A stretch of DNA of 42,982 bases from Alphaproteobacteria bacterium (GCA_013203465.1 JABMNR010000005.1:1-42982); one strand, 5' to 3'. Positions 15,373-24,833 are shown, counted from the first letter of the stretch. Numbers and translations are program-made. Notes: a model not told the origin generated them from the sequence alone.

Positions 15373-15852
15373 TTATCCGGTCGGTCCCGCCTCATCAAGG
15401 CCGAGGTTCTCACGAGCCCGCTTACGCGCCTCGCCGCTTTCCCGATCTGGAACATACAACAACCCGGCCAACCGCCGCATCGTCTGCGCCTCGTAGTCGT
15501 GCAGGGTTCCGTCGGCGTAGACCACCTCCCACAACGCTTCCATCAACGCCAACCGGCCGTCGTGATCGAGCCGGTCCTTTACGATTCGGGTGAAACCATA
15601 GAGATCAACCGCGTCGGCGGCGGTCCTGGCCGCCTCGTCCATTATCTGCTCAACCTCGTCGCGCGGCACACCGAACCGTTGGGTCAACCGATCGGCGGCG
15701 GCGGCCCGCTCGCTCGCATCGATCCGGCCATCAAGCGCCGCGACCTTGGCCAGGAGCACCGCCACCGCCACAGCCAACTCGTCACGCGGTGTCGCGGCCG
15801 GTGTGCCGCCGCGCTCGACCCGGTCGAGAAACCGCTTCAATCGTGCGAGCAT
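15373..15852 (-). CDS. TerB-like (DUF/tellurite-resistance TerB fold) protein
   Basis: 159 aa. The central part ([38 protein letters not shown], then [32 protein letters not shown]) matches the TerB all-helical fold with two acidic D-G turns that may bind metal. It is related to the TerB domain of DjlA-type proteins; there is no other ter gene here, so a tellurite role is not implied. I start at ATG 15852, after GAGGCGG at about six bases, rather than the GTG 12 codons upstream. It lies 32 bases upstream of fdxA on the same strand. Confidence 0.8.
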   Translation of the reverse strand: MLARLKRFLDRVERGGTPAATPRDELAVAVAVLLAKVAALDGRIDASERAAAADRLTQRFGVPRDEVEQIMDEAARTAADAVDLYGFTRIVKDRLDHDGRLALMEALWEVVYADGTLHDYEAQTMRRLAGLLYVPDRESGEARKRARENLGLDEAGPTG

Positions 15853-15903
15853 GGAATACCGCCTCAGTTGTTCGAGAACGCGATCCACCGTACATAGGCT
15901 GCC

Positions 15904-16593
15904 ATGCGCCGCACGTCAGCCTCTATCGGTCCCGGCGATCTCGACACGCCGCCACCGCTCGATCTGCCGACGCCGTCAGGCGCCTTGGACGCCCCGGCCG
16001 CCCGTCGCAACGCCGCCCCCCTGCTCGCGGTGTTGCGCGCTGTCCTACCGGCGACCGGCACCGTGCTTGAAGTCGGCTCCGGCACCGGCCAACACGCCGC
16101 CGCCTTCGCTGCGGCTCTAACCCCGCGTCTCTGGCTTCCGACCGAGGTCGACGACGACCGTCGGTCATCAGTCGCCTTGTGGGCGGCGTTGACGCCACCG
16201 GACACGCGTCCGCTGCCCGCCCGTGCGCTCGATGCCGCCGCCTCATCCCAAACCTGGCCGATCTCGCGCGCCGACAACATCCGGGCGATGGTCAGCTCCA
16301 ACGTCATCCACATCGCCCCCTGGGAGGTCGCGCACGGCCTGATCGCCGGAGCCGCCCATTGGCTTGAACCGGGCGATCCGCTGATCCTGTACGGGCCATT
16401 CCACCGCGATGGCCGCGTGACGAGTGACGGCAATGCCGCGTTCGACGCCGAGCTGCGCCGACGCGACCCGCGTTGTGGTATTCGTGACCTGGAGCGCGAG
16501 GTTGTCCCTGCCGCCGAGGCGGCGGGAATGCGGCTGGACACCCTGCACCCGATGCCGGCGAACAATCTGGCTGCGGTGTTCCGGCGAACCTAA
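15904..16593 (+). CDS. DUF938-type SAM-dependent methyltransferase
   Basis: 229 aa class I methyltransferase. VLEVGSGTGQHAAAF near residue 54 is the SAM-binding motif I, preceded by the DUF938-like RRNAAPLLAVLRAVLP. SSNVIHIAPWEVAHGLIAGAAHWLEPGDPLILYGPF is the family's conserved middle. The substrate is unknown for DUF938 proteins. It is the only plus-strand gene in this stretch, divergent from terB with about 50 bases between, and its 3' end overlaps the convergent aminotransferase gene by four bases. No ribosome site is apparent. Confidence 0.85.
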   Translation: MRRTSASIGPGDLDTPPPLDLPTPSGALDAPAARRNAAPLLAVLRAVLPATGTVLEVGSGTGQHAAAFAAALTPRLWLPTEVDDDRRSSVALWAALTPPDTRPLPARALDAAASSQTWPISRADNIRAMVSSNVIHIAPWEVAHGLIAGAAHWLEPGDPLILYGPFHRDGRVTSDGNAAFDAELRRRDPRCGIRDLEREVVPAAEAAGMRLDTLHPMPANNLAAVFRRT

Positions 16594-17762
16594 CTTTCGC
16601 TCACGACCCGTGCGAACCGCTCGATTTCGGCCTCGGTGTTGAGATAATGCACGCTTGCCCGTACCGCCTGGGTGATGCCACGTCGGTCGTAGCTGACCCG
16701 AGAGCCGCTATCGCCGGAAACGCTGACGTGGATTCCCTGATCCGCCACGCGTTTCTTGATCGCCTCGGCACCCTCATCGGCCTTGCGGAAGGTGACGATA
16801 CCGCATTTCTCCGCCCCCTCGTCGAGCACCTCGACACCCGGTATCGTTGCCAGGCGGGTGCGCAGATCGGCGGCCAACGGCTGCACACGATCGCGGATCG
16901 CCCCGATGCCCCAACCGACGGCGTAGTCTATGGCGACACCGAGCGCCGCCTTGCCGGCGAAATGGCACTCCCAATTCTCGAACTTACGGGCGTCCTCGCG
17001 GACCACGTATTCGGTCTCGGAGATCAACTCCGCCGCGTGCTGGTCCAACAACGGCGGATCGAGCGTCGCCAGCCAATTCCGCCGCACGTACAGAAATCCT
17101 GTGCCGCGCGGCCCCCGCAGGTATTTGCGTCCGGTCGCCGCCAGAAAATCGCAACCGATCTCCTCGACATCAAGTGGTATCTGGCCGGCCGATTGGCAGG
17201 CGTCCAGCAAATAGGGAATGCCATGCCGTCGGGCCACCGCACCGACCCGCGCCGCCGGGTTCACCAAGCCACCGCCGGTCGGAATGTGACTGATCGAGAT
17301 CAGCTTCACCCGACCGTCGATCATGCGGTCCAGCGCCGCCACATCGATCTGACCGTGATTGTCACTCGGCACGATATCGATGACGCAGCCGGTGCGCTTG
17401 GCGCGATGCAGATAGGCGATCATGTTCGAGCCGTATTCGCATTCGGCGGTCAAGATTCGATCGCCCGGGCCCAGGTCCAACCCGTAGAATGCCATGTCCC
17501 AAGCGCGGGTCGCGTTCTCGATGAACGCCACCTCATCCCGGTGGCAATTCAAGAGCCGCGCGGTCGCGTCGTAGAAGTTCTCCAACATACCCCGGTGCCG
17601 GGCAGCGGTTTCGTAGCCGCCACGAAACTCCTCCTCGCGTTGCCACCCGATGAGCGCGTCGGCCACCGGGATCGGCATCAACGACGAGCCCGCGTGGTTC
17701 AGGTGCAGGATGCTTTCGCAGCCCCGCGTCTCGGCGCGGGCACGAGCGATGTCGAGCGGCAT
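16590..17762 (-). CDS. Class V aminotransferase-fold PLP enzyme (cysteine desulfurase-like)
   Basis: 390 aa fold-type I PLP enzyme. ENATRAWDMAFYGL binds the cofactor phosphate, DACQSAGQ (Asp197) is the PLP pyridine contact, and TGRKYLRGPRGTGF holds the Schiff-base Lys213. The sequence is closer to the isopenicillin-N-epimerase/EgtE-like branch than to IscS: the cysteine loop of desulfurases is not recognisable. The reaction is therefore left open (lyase, epimerase or desulfurase). GGAG seven bases before the ATG supports the start. It follows the S4 gene by 45 bases on the same strand. Confidence 0.85.
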   Translation of the reverse strand: MPLDIARARAETRGCESILHLNHAGSSLMPIPVADALIGWQREEEFRGGYETAARHRGMLENFYDATARLLNCHRDEVAFIENATRAWDMAFYGLDLGPGDRILTAECEYGSNMIAYLHRAKRTGCVIDIVPSDNHGQIDVAALDRMIDGRVKLISISHIPTGGGLVNPAARVGAVARRHGIPYLLDACQSAGQIPLDVEEIGCDFLAATGRKYLRGPRGTGFLYVRRNWLATLDPPLLDQHAAELISETEYVVREDARKFENWECHFAGKAALGVAIDYAVGWGIGAIRDRVQPLAADLRTRLATIPGVEVLDEGAEKCGIVTFRKADEGAEAIKKRVADQGIHVSVSGDSGSRVSYDRRGITQAVRASVHYLNTEAEIERFARVVSES

Positions 17763-17807
17763 GATGTTTCTCCGGCGGGACGTGATGAGCCATGTATCGG
17801 CTCGACG

Positions 17808-18239
17808 CTACCCAGCCTCGTCGCCTTCGTCCATGGGGGAACCATCCATCAACCGATCGATCGCCCGGCGATCCCGCTTGGTCGGCCGCCCAGCCCCTTT
17901 GTCGCGGTTCGTCCCCGATGTGGCGAAGATCGTCGGGTCGGCCGGCTCCGGGCGGCGTTCAGAGGGTGGCGACAGATCATTGTAGAGGGTACGGGCCTCG
18001 GGCGCGGGACCGCGACGCTCCGCCAGACTCAATACCTCGACCACACGCACATGCGGGCCCTGGGGAAAGGTCAACACATCGCCGACCCGAACTCTCTGAT
18101 GGGCCTTGGCCACCACCTTGCCGGACAGCCGCAGGTGGCCGGCGCCGAGCACCTTGCTGGCGAGGCCGCGCGTCTTGAAGAACCGAGCGCACCACAACCA
18201 TTTATCCAGCCGCTGGGTGTCGTCGCCGTCGTCCGTCAT
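17808..18239 (-). CDS. S4-domain RNA-binding protein (Hsp15-like)
   Basis: 143 aa. Residues about 9-70 form an S4 domain (QRLDKWLWCARFFKTRGLASKVLGAGHLRLSG, then VRVGDVLTF), the pattern of Hsp15/HslR. The basic C-terminal GRPTKRDRRAIDRL is typical of the alphaproteobacterial version. Hsp15 recognises stalled 50S subunits carrying nascent peptide. It lies 24 bases downstream of the SUV3-like helicase on the same strand, a pairing that suggests joint work on RNA or ribosomes. Confidence 0.9.
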   Translation of the reverse strand: MTDDGDDTQRLDKWLWCARFFKTRGLASKVLGAGHLRLSGKVVAKAHQRVRVGDVLTFPQGPHVRVVEVLSLAERRGPAPEARTLYNDLSPPSERRPEPADPTIFATSGTNRDKGAGRPTKRDRRAIDRLMDGSPMDEGDEAG

Positions 18240-18263
18240 GCGCGATACGTCATGCGCAACCCG

Positions 18264-21200
18264 TCAGGCGCCGCCGGAAGAGCCGCCCGATACTTTGATC
18301 TTGAGCTGGGCAAGCACCGCGAACGGCGAGTTCGGATCGATTTGCGGCTCCCGTGGCGGTCTCGGGAGGTGTTGGCCACCACCATGCTTCGCGTGGGGCG
18401 GCCGACCACGGTCGGGTTTGCTCTCGGCCCCTGCCGCCGTCGTGTTGGCTGGACGCGCGTCCGCCGGCTTGCCACGACGACCGCGACGGGTTTTCCTCGG
18501 GGGTTTGTTCGACTCAATCGGGTCGGTCGCCGGTTCCGTCGCGGCGGCATCGCCAGACGCCGCCCTTTGACGCCCTTTCGTTCGGCGCGCGCGCTGCTGG
18601 CGTTGGAACAGAGGCACCATGGGACGCGGAGGCGGCGCCTCGGCCTCGGTGGACTCGGTTTCGGTGGGTTCGACCTCCGAGGACTCGGTCTCGGGAGCGT
18701 CGGTTTGTTGAAGATCGACACCCGCCACCTCGGACACAACGGCGGGCGTGGGAGTCTCCGATACGGCGACAGAGACCGGCATGACCGTCTCGGTTTCGGT
18801 CGTTGGCGACAGGTCGCCGGAGTCTAGCGAGTCACGAGAATCCTCAGATGTTTCTGTAACGGGCGGCATTGCCGGCTGGCCGGGCGCCCCTGGCCCCGTA
18901 ACCTCGCTCTTCGGTGCATTCGGCGTCGGTGTGTCTGGCGCCGCTGGCACCTCACCGACCTTGCGGTATCCGAGATCGTCGAGCATCGCGGCGAATGTGG
19001 TGTGGTCGACACCCGCCAACGACAGCATGTCGGCGGAGATCACGAACGGGCCCTGACGCGCAGCCTGACGCACGGCGGCGGCCAAGCGTTCGACCATGTC
19101 GACGCGAACCGCACGGCCACCAAGTCGCGCATACCCGATCGCCACGTCATAGGCCGCCGGTGTTTCGGCCGCGCGCGCGACCTGAACACGACCCTCGGGC
19201 GGTGGCCCCTCGTCCGGCCATTGATCGTTGGCGACCGACCACAGCAGCGCGCGCAGCCGCACCGCCTTGGGTTTGAGAAGCTGCGGGATATAGAGGCTCT
19301 CGGTGCCGAGCCGCACCCCGATCCGGGCCAGATCCTTGCGCCCCGAATCGTCAAGGTCCTTGACCAGACTGTCGACCGACGGCGACGGTGCGCCGCCCAA
19401 ACCTTCCAACACCTGGTAGAGGATGCCGCGCGCCGTTCCCGTCAAATCGGCCCGCCGCAGCTGAACCAGCTTCGGCACCGCGTCCTCCAGATGCGCCTCA
19501 AACCAAGTCTTCAACCGAGCGTGCAACCGGTCGCGCAACGGTGGGGTGATCAGCTCGTTGGCATCGACGCGAATCTCCGGGCTCCAGGCGGAATCGCCAG
19601 GAACCAGATGCGCCACTCGCGCGCCTCGCCACATCACCCGCGCCCGGTCGTCGAGGGCAAACAGCGCATCGACATCCGCTTCCAGGCGCGCCACTCGGCG
19701 CGCGATCTCGTCCGGCAAGACCCGGCGCGCCGCCGCCAGAAGCGGTTTGGTCTCAGTGCTGTCGCCCGCTTCCGGGACGAAGGAGAAACCATCCAAATGC
19801 CCGACCCGGTGACCTTCCACCAGAACCGAGCCATCGATCGTCACCGCCGCCATAAGTTCCGCATCCTCGTCCTTCAACTTTCGTATCAAGGTCGCCGCCC
19901 GTCGGTCGACGAACCGCTGGGTTAATCGGTCATGCAGGGCATCCGACAACCGATCCTCGATCGCCCGAGCCCGCTGTTGCCACTCGCCCGCATCAACCAA
20001 CCAGTCTCCACGATGGGTAATGTACGTCCAGGTGCGAATATGCGCGACTCGACTGGACAGTGTGTCGAGATCACCGTCGGTGCGGTCGAACCGGCTCATC
20101 TGCTCGGCCACCCAATCGCTCGGCAACCGCTCCGACCCATCCGTGAGATGGGTGTACACCTGCGCCAGGAGACGGGCATGGGATTCCGTCATGGTTTTCT
20201 GGAAATCTGGAATTTGGCACACATCCCACAGCAACCGAATCCGCGACCGCGACGTGGCCCGGTCGGCGATGTCGGGCAATCGCGACAGGGCTTCCAGCGC
20301 CTGCTGGTCGTCGGCGTCACGCGTGCGGATCAGGAACGCGTACGGCGGCCGCTCCTCCAGCGTGCGCATAAGATCCCTGATGGTATCAAAGCTGAGCGCC
20401 TCGTTCCGCCAATACAGCGTCTTGATGGGCTCGAACTGATGCGTCTCGACCGCCGCCACCAATTCGTCCTCAAGCGGCGGGCAATCGCCGGTGGTTCCGA
20501 AGGTTCCATCGTTCATGTGGCGGCCGGCACGACCGGCGATCTGCGCTAACTCCGGCGCGTATAGCTTGCGTGGCACCCGGCCATCGAATTTCGAGGCGGC
20601 GGCGAACGCCACATGGTCGATGTCCATGTTCAACCCCATGCCGATCGCATCGGTCGCAATCAGGTAGTCGACCTCGCCATCCTGATACATCGCCACTTGG
20701 GCGTTGCGGGTACGCGGGCTCAGCCCGCCCGTGACCACGGCCGCCCCACCGCGCTGGCGACGTACCAACTCGGCCAAGACGTAAACATCGGCGACGGAGA
20801 ACGCGACCACCGCACTGCGCCGAGGCAACCGGGTAATCTTGCGCGGCCCGATGAACTCCAGCCGGGACAACCGCCTCCTGGTCTGGAACCGCGCCTTGGG
20901 GATCAGGCGCGCCAGCAACGGCCGGATGGTCTCGGCGCCCAGGAACAAGGTTTCTTCAAGCCCGCGCGCCCGCATCAGCCGGTCAGTGAAGACGTGGCCA
21001 CGTTCCGGGTCGCCGGCCAGCTGGATCTCATCAACCGCCAGAAAATCGACCTGGCGGTCGAGCGGCATGGATTCCACCGTGCAGACGAAATACCGCGCCT
21101 CGGACGGCAGTATCTTCTCCTCGCCGGTGATCAGCGCCACCGCCCGCACACCCTTGAGCCGGACGATCTTGTCGTAATTTTCCCGTGCCAGCAGACGCAA

Positions 21201-21320
21201 CGGAAAGCCGATCATACCGGTCTTGTGGCCCAACATCCGCTCGATCGCGAGATGGGTCTTGCCGGTGTTGGTCGGCCCCAGGACGGCGGTCACGGGTGCG
21301 GGGGAAACATCAAAGGGCAT
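18264..21320 (-). CDS. SUV3-like RNA helicase with long disordered C-terminal tail
   Basis: 1018 aa superfamily 2 helicase of the SUV3 (mitochondrial degradosome) type. Walker A is GPTNTGKTH at residues 15-23, the Walker B box is DEIQ at 97-100 (the SUV3 variant of DExH), and motif VI is QIAGRAGRH. Helical accessory domains follow. From about residue 870 the chain becomes low-complexity: first Thr/Glu/Ser-rich and acidic, then Arg/Lys-rich and basic, ending in a short conserved-looking DPNSPFAVLAQLKIKV. RNA unwinding is well supported by family; partners are unknown. It is divergent from htpG with a 115-base shared region and co-directional with the S4 gene. Confidence 0.92.
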   Translation of the reverse strand: MPFDVSPAPVTAVLGPTNTGKTHLAIERMLGHKTGMIGFPLRLLARENYDKIVRLKGVRAVALITGEEKILPSEARYFVCTVESMPLDRQVDFLAVDEIQLAGDPERGHVFTDRLMRARGLEETLFLGAETIRPLLARLIPKARFQTRRRLSRLEFIGPRKITRLPRRSAVVAFSVADVYVLAELVRRQRGGAAVVTGGLSPRTRNAQVAMYQDGEVDYLIATDAIGMGLNMDIDHVAFAAASKFDGRVPRKLYAPELAQIAGRAGRHMNDGTFGTTGDCPPLEDELVAAVETHQFEPIKTLYWRNEALSFDTIRDLMRTLEERPPYAFLIRTRDADDQQALEALSRLPDIADRATSRSRIRLLWDVCQIPDFQKTMTESHARLLAQVYTHLTDGSERLPSDWVAEQMSRFDRTDGDLDTLSSRVAHIRTWTYITHRGDWLVDAGEWQQRARAIEDRLSDALHDRLTQRFVDRRAATLIRKLKDEDAELMAAVTIDGSVLVEGHRVGHLDGFSFVPEAGDSTETKPLLAAARRVLPDEIARRVARLEADVDALFALDDRARVMWRGARVAHLVPGDSAWSPEIRVDANELITPPLRDRLHARLKTWFEAHLEDAVPKLVQLRRADLTGTARGILYQVLEGLGGAPSPSVDSLVKDLDDSGRKDLARIGVRLGTESLYIPQLLKPKAVRLRALLWSVANDQWPDEGPPPEGRVQVARAAETPAAYDVAIGYARLGGRAVRVDMVERLAAAVRQAARQGPFVISADMLSLAGVDHTTFAAMLDDLGYRKVGEVPAAPDTPTPNAPKSEVTGPGAPGQPAMPPVTETSEDSRDSLDSGDLSPTTETETVMPVSVAVSETPTPAVVSEVAGVDLQQTDAPETESSEVEPTETESTEAEAPPPRPMVPLFQRQQRARRTKGRQRAASGDAAATEPATDPIESNKPPRKTRRGRRGKPADARPANTTAAGAESKPDRGRPPHAKHGGGQHLPRPPREPQIDPNSPFAVLAQLKIKVSGGSSGGA

Positions 21321-21359
21321 GGCCAGAGAAATCTAGAGATTGAGGCGCGGGCGCAAGGG

Positions 21360-21387
21360 CTTGCGGTCGCGGGGCTAGCCACCATAT
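21360..21387 (+). promoter_or_regulatory. Sigma-32-like heat-shock promoter of htpG
   Basis: CTTGCG at 21360-21365 and CACCATAT at 21380-21387 are separated by 14 bases. The -10 matches the sigma-32 consensus CCCCATNT at 7 of 8 positions (counting N) and the -35 keeps the CTTG core. The predicted start is near 21395, about 40 bases before the htpG ATG. Confidence 0.65.
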
Positions 21388-21435
21388 CTCGGGGCGCCGT
21401 TAGACCCGAGGAAAAAGCAAAAAGGGCACTGGCCG

Positions 21436-23340
21436 ATGGCCGCTGAGACCCGTTCCTTCCAAGCCGAAGTCTCCAAACTTCTGCACATTGTCGCCAACGC
21501 GATGTACTCCGAGCGCGAGGTGTTCCTGCGCGAGCTGATCTCCAACGCCGCCGACGCCTGCGACAAACTCCGCTTTCTCGCTCTGTCCGACGCGACGTTG
21601 GTCGAGGGTGACACGGAGTTTCGTATTCGCATCACTGCCGATCCCAAGGCCGGCACCCTGACGATCTCGGACAACGGCATCGGCATGACCGACGCCGAAT
21701 TGCACGCCAACCTCGGAACCATCGCCAGTTCCGGCACCGCCGCTTTCGTCGACAATCTGTCGGGCGACGCGAAGAAGGACGTTGGCCTGATCGGTCAGTT
21801 CGGCGTCGGCTTCTATTCCGCGTTCATGGTCGCCGACAAAGTCGAGGTGCTGACCCGCACGGCGGGTACCGATAAAGCGTGGCTGTGGACCTCCGACGGA
21901 CTTGGTGAATACACCGTAACCGCGTCCGAGAAGGCGGATCGGGGCACCATCATCACGCTGTATCTGAAGAAAAACGCCCGCGCGTTCGCCGAGAAGGAGC
22001 GCCTGCGGACCGTGGTGCGCACCTACTCCGACCATATTCCCTTCCCGATCGGTTTCGTCGAAACCAACGAGGACGGGGTCGAGGAGGTCGACTCCCTGAA
22101 CCGGGCGTCGGCGCTGTGGACCCGTCCGAAGTCGGATATCTCCGAGGACGACTACAAGGAATTCTACCACCACACCGGTCACGCCTTCGACGACCCGTGG
22201 ATGACCCTGCATTGGAAGGCCGAGGGGCGCATCGAATATCACGGCCTGCTGTTCGTGCCGACCCAGGCGCCTTTCGACTTGTTCCACCCGGAGCGCCGCC
22301 ATCATGTGAAGCTCTACGTCAAGCGGGTGTTCATCACCGACGAGGTCGAGGGTCTGGTGCCGTCCTGGTTGCGCTTCATGAAGGGCGTGATCGATTGTGC
22401 GGATCTGCCGCTCAACATCAGCCGCGAGATGCTGCAGAGCAACCCCGTCGTCACCAGCATCAGCCAAGCGGTGACCAAGCGCGTGCTGAGCGAGCTGAAG
22501 AAGAAGGCGAAGAAGGACCCGGAGGCTTATGCGACGTTCTGGCGGAGCTTCGGCGCCGTCATCAAGGAGGGCCTGTACGCCAACGGCCAGGAGCACAAGG
22601 ACACCTTGCTCGAGTTGGCGCGGTTCCGCTCCAGCGCCGGTGACGATCTGGTCAGCCTCGCCGACTACATCGCCCGCATGAAGGAGAATCAGACGGCGAT
22701 CTACTATATCGCCGCCGAGAACGAGGAGACCGCCAAGGCGTCGCCGCAGCTCGAAGGGTTCGTGAAGAAAGGGGTGGAGGTACTCTACCTCACCGACCCG
22801 ATCGACGAGTTCTGGGTGCAGGCGCAGTTCGACGGATACGATGGCAAACCACTGAAATCGGTCACCCGCGGCGGCGCCGACCTGTCGACGATCAAGGGCG
22901 CGGCGTCCGACGACGACACCAAGACGGCAGCCGAGGACAAGGACCCCGGGGCCGCGAGCGCGGTCGACGCCCTGGTGGCCAGCGTCAAGCTGGCGCTGGG
23001 CGAGGCGGTCAAGGACGTGCGGTCGACCGACCGATTGGCCGACAGTCCGGTCTGTCTGGTGGCCGACGACAACGACCTGGACATGAACCTGGAGCGCATG
23101 CTGCGCCAACACAAGCAGCTCGACATGGCCCCCAAGCGGGTGCTGGAACTTAATCCCGACCATATGCTCATCAAGGGGCTGGCCAAGCTGGTGAAGGACG
23201 GCAAGGCCGGGGTCGGGATCGAGGACGCGGCGTTCCTGCTGCTGGACCAGGCCCACATTCTGGAAGGCGAGCCGGTGGCCGACGCCAAGGCGTTCACCAA
23301 GCGCTTATCCGAGGTGATGGTGAAGGCGCTGGGGGCGTAG
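21436..23340 (+). CDS. htpG: HtpG, bacterial Hsp90 chaperone
   Basis: 634 aa. The GHKL ATPase domain is complete: REVFLRELISNAADACDKLRF, DNGIGM and IGQFGVGFYSAFMVADKVEV. The middle domain (SDISEDDYKEFYHH, DLPLNISREMLQ) and the C-terminal dimerisation domain follow, with no EEVD tail, as in bacteria. ATP-driven cytosolic chaperone that finishes folding of selected clients and works with DnaK. A sigma-32-like promoter is present upstream. The next gene begins 11 bases after the stop and is likely to be co-transcribed. Confidence 0.97.
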   Translation: MAAETRSFQAEVSKLLHIVANAMYSEREVFLRELISNAADACDKLRFLALSDATLVEGDTEFRIRITADPKAGTLTISDNGIGMTDAELHANLGTIASSGTAAFVDNLSGDAKKDVGLIGQFGVGFYSAFMVADKVEVLTRTAGTDKAWLWTSDGLGEYTVTASEKADRGTIITLYLKKNARAFAEKERLRTVVRTYSDHIPFPIGFVETNEDGVEEVDSLNRASALWTRPKSDISEDDYKEFYHHTGHAFDDPWMTLHWKAEGRIEYHGLLFVPTQAPFDLFHPERRHHVKLYVKRVFITDEVEGLVPSWLRFMKGVIDCADLPLNISREMLQSNPVVTSISQAVTKRVLSELKKKAKKDPEAYATFWRSFGAVIKEGLYANGQEHKDTLLELARFRSSAGDDLVSLADYIARMKENQTAIYYIAAENEETAKASPQLEGFVKKGVEVLYLTDPIDEFWVQAQFDGYDGKPLKSVTRGGADLSTIKGAASDDDTKTAAEDKDPGAASAVDALVASVKLALGEAVKDVRSTDRLADSPVCLVADDNDLDMNLERMLRQHKQLDMAPKRVLELNPDHMLIKGLAKLVKDGKAGVGIEDAAFLLLDQAHILEGEPVADAKAFTKRLSEVMVKALGA

Positions 23341-23351
23341 ATTCGGGCACC

Positions 23352-24833
23352 ATGACCATCGACGCGCGCTCCATTCCCGATGCGCTGGCCGAGGCCGGCC
23401 GACTTTTCGCGTCGGAGGATTTTGGCAGTGCGGCATCCGCCTACCACGCGGTGCTGGCGCGGTCGCCGGGCCATCCGGCCGCCCATGGCCAGCTTGGCGT
23501 GATCGCCCTGCGCCGCGACGATCCGGCCGCCGCCATCGAGCACCTGACCGCCGCACTGCGGCGGGCCCCGCACGCGCCAGCCCTGCACCATACCCTGGCG
23601 ACCGCCTGCCGCCGACACGGCCAGCTTGAGGTGGCGGCGCACGCGTTGCGGCGGGCCTTGATCCTGCAACCGCACAACCAGGACGCCTTGGCGGCCCTGG
23701 CCGACGTCCGGCTGACCACCGGCGAGCCGAACGGGGCGGCATGGGCGTTCGATATCTTGGCGCGGCTGCGCCGCGTCGAGCCCACGCTCTGGTACAATCT
23801 CGGGGTGGCGCTGGTGACCGCCGGCCGGCTGGGCGACGCCGCCACCGCCTACCGCCGGAACGCGCGGCTGCTGCATGGCCGCGCCCTGAATCTGGCTGAC
23901 CGCGACCCCGATCCAGACCTGCCGGTGGAGCCGGTCGCGCCGGTCTCCCGCCTTACCTGCTGGCACCGGTTGGAGCATGACCGGCGGCAACTCACCCATC
24001 TGCGCGAGCGAGGGTTGCTAGCCGACGACCTCGCCGACGAGCCGGAGCGCTACCAGACCCTGATCGACGGTCTGAGTGTCGAGGAACGGACGGCGATCTC
24101 CTTCACCCTGGACGAGGCCCGGTTCGACACCATCGCCCGCAGCTATAATCGGGTTGTCCACCAAGCGGAAACCGGTTGGGGTGATACGGCCGCCCTGTCC
24201 GACGTGGTCGATTGGCAGGCCAAGGAAGAGAAATTCCTGGCCGGCGATCCCCGCGCCCTCACCATCGACGGCTTGCTCACCGAGGACGCGCTGGCGGCGC
24301 TGCGGCGGTTCTGCTGGGACAGCACGATCTGGCATCAAATCAAGGGCGCCGGCTATCTTGGGGCCTATTTCCGCGAAGGATTCGGCGACCCGTTGGTGGT
24401 GCGCATCGCCGAGGAGCTCAAGGCGCGGATGCCGCGCGTGCTTGGCCCGCTGCCGGTGAAGGTGATCTGGGCCTACAGCTACGAGCAGTCGATGGTCGGC
24501 ATCAACCCGCACGCCGATTTCGCCGCCATCAACCTGAATTTCTGGATCACCCCGGACGAGGCCAATCTGGACCCGGAGAGCGGGGGGTTGCTCGTCTACC
24601 GCAAGGCGGCGCCGGCGGACTGGGATTTCCGCACCTACAACACCACCTCGGCCGCGTTCATCTACGACCATCTGGGCGACCGCCGAGATGACGTCGTCCG
24701 CGTGCCGCACCGCGCCAACCGGGCGGTGATGTTCGACAGCCGGCTGATCCACGAGACCGACCGATTCTCCTTCGCCCCCGGCTTCACCAACCGGCGGATC
24801 AACATCACCATGCTGTTCGGCGAGGGCGGATAG
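23352..24833 (+). CDS. TPR-repeat / 2-oxoglutarate-Fe(II) oxygenase fusion protein
   Basis: 493 aa in two parts. Residues about 10-180 hold four to five TPR-like repeats (for example AAAIEHLTAALRRAPHAPAL and LEVAAHALRRALILQPHNQD). The C-terminal part is a double-stranded beta-helix oxygenase: His387-x-Asp389 in NPHADF, distal His467 in RLIHETDRF, and Arg481/482 in NRRINITMLF for the 2-oxoglutarate carboxylate. The facial triad is complete, so activity is expected, probably hydroxylation of a protein or peptide held by the TPRs; the substrate is unknown. Only 11 bases separate it from htpG, which suggests a shared transcript and perhaps a link to chaperone clients. Confidence 0.85.
   Translation: MTIDARSIPDALAEAGRLFASEDFGSAASAYHAVLARSPGHPAAHGQLGVIALRRDDPAAAIEHLTAALRRAPHAPALHHTLATACRRHGQLEVAAHALRRALILQPHNQDALAALADVRLTTGEPNGAAWAFDILARLRRVEPTLWYNLGVALVTAGRLGDAATAYRRNARLLHGRALNLADRDPDPDLPVEPVAPVSRLTCWHRLEHDRRQLTHLRERGLLADDLADEPERYQTLIDGLSVEERTAISFTLDEARFDTIARSYNRVVHQAETGWGDTAALSDVVDWQAKEEKFLAGDPRALTIDGLLTEDALAALRRFCWDSTIWHQIKGAGYLGAYFREGFGDPLVVRIAEELKARMPRVLGPLPVKVIWAYSYEQSMVGINPHADFAAINLNFWITPDEANLDPESGGLLVYRKAAPADWDFRTYNTTSAAFIYDHLGDRRDDVVRVPHRANRAVMFDSRLIHETDRFSFAPGFTNRRINITMLFGEGG

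Noticed and set aside
15373-15852. Tellurite resistance locus
   Set aside because: Only a TerB fold is present. No terA/C/D/E/Z genes adjoin it, so the name would mislead.
16647-18827. 726-codon plus-strand open frame across the aminotransferase, S4 and helicase genes
   Set aside because: It spans three well-supported minus-strand genes and has a His/Arg-rich, non-protein-like composition.
21400-23256. 618-codon open frame on the minus strand opposite htpG
   Set aside because: Third-position G+C bias of the htpG gene keeps the opposite frame open. The product has no domain and htpG is unmistakable.
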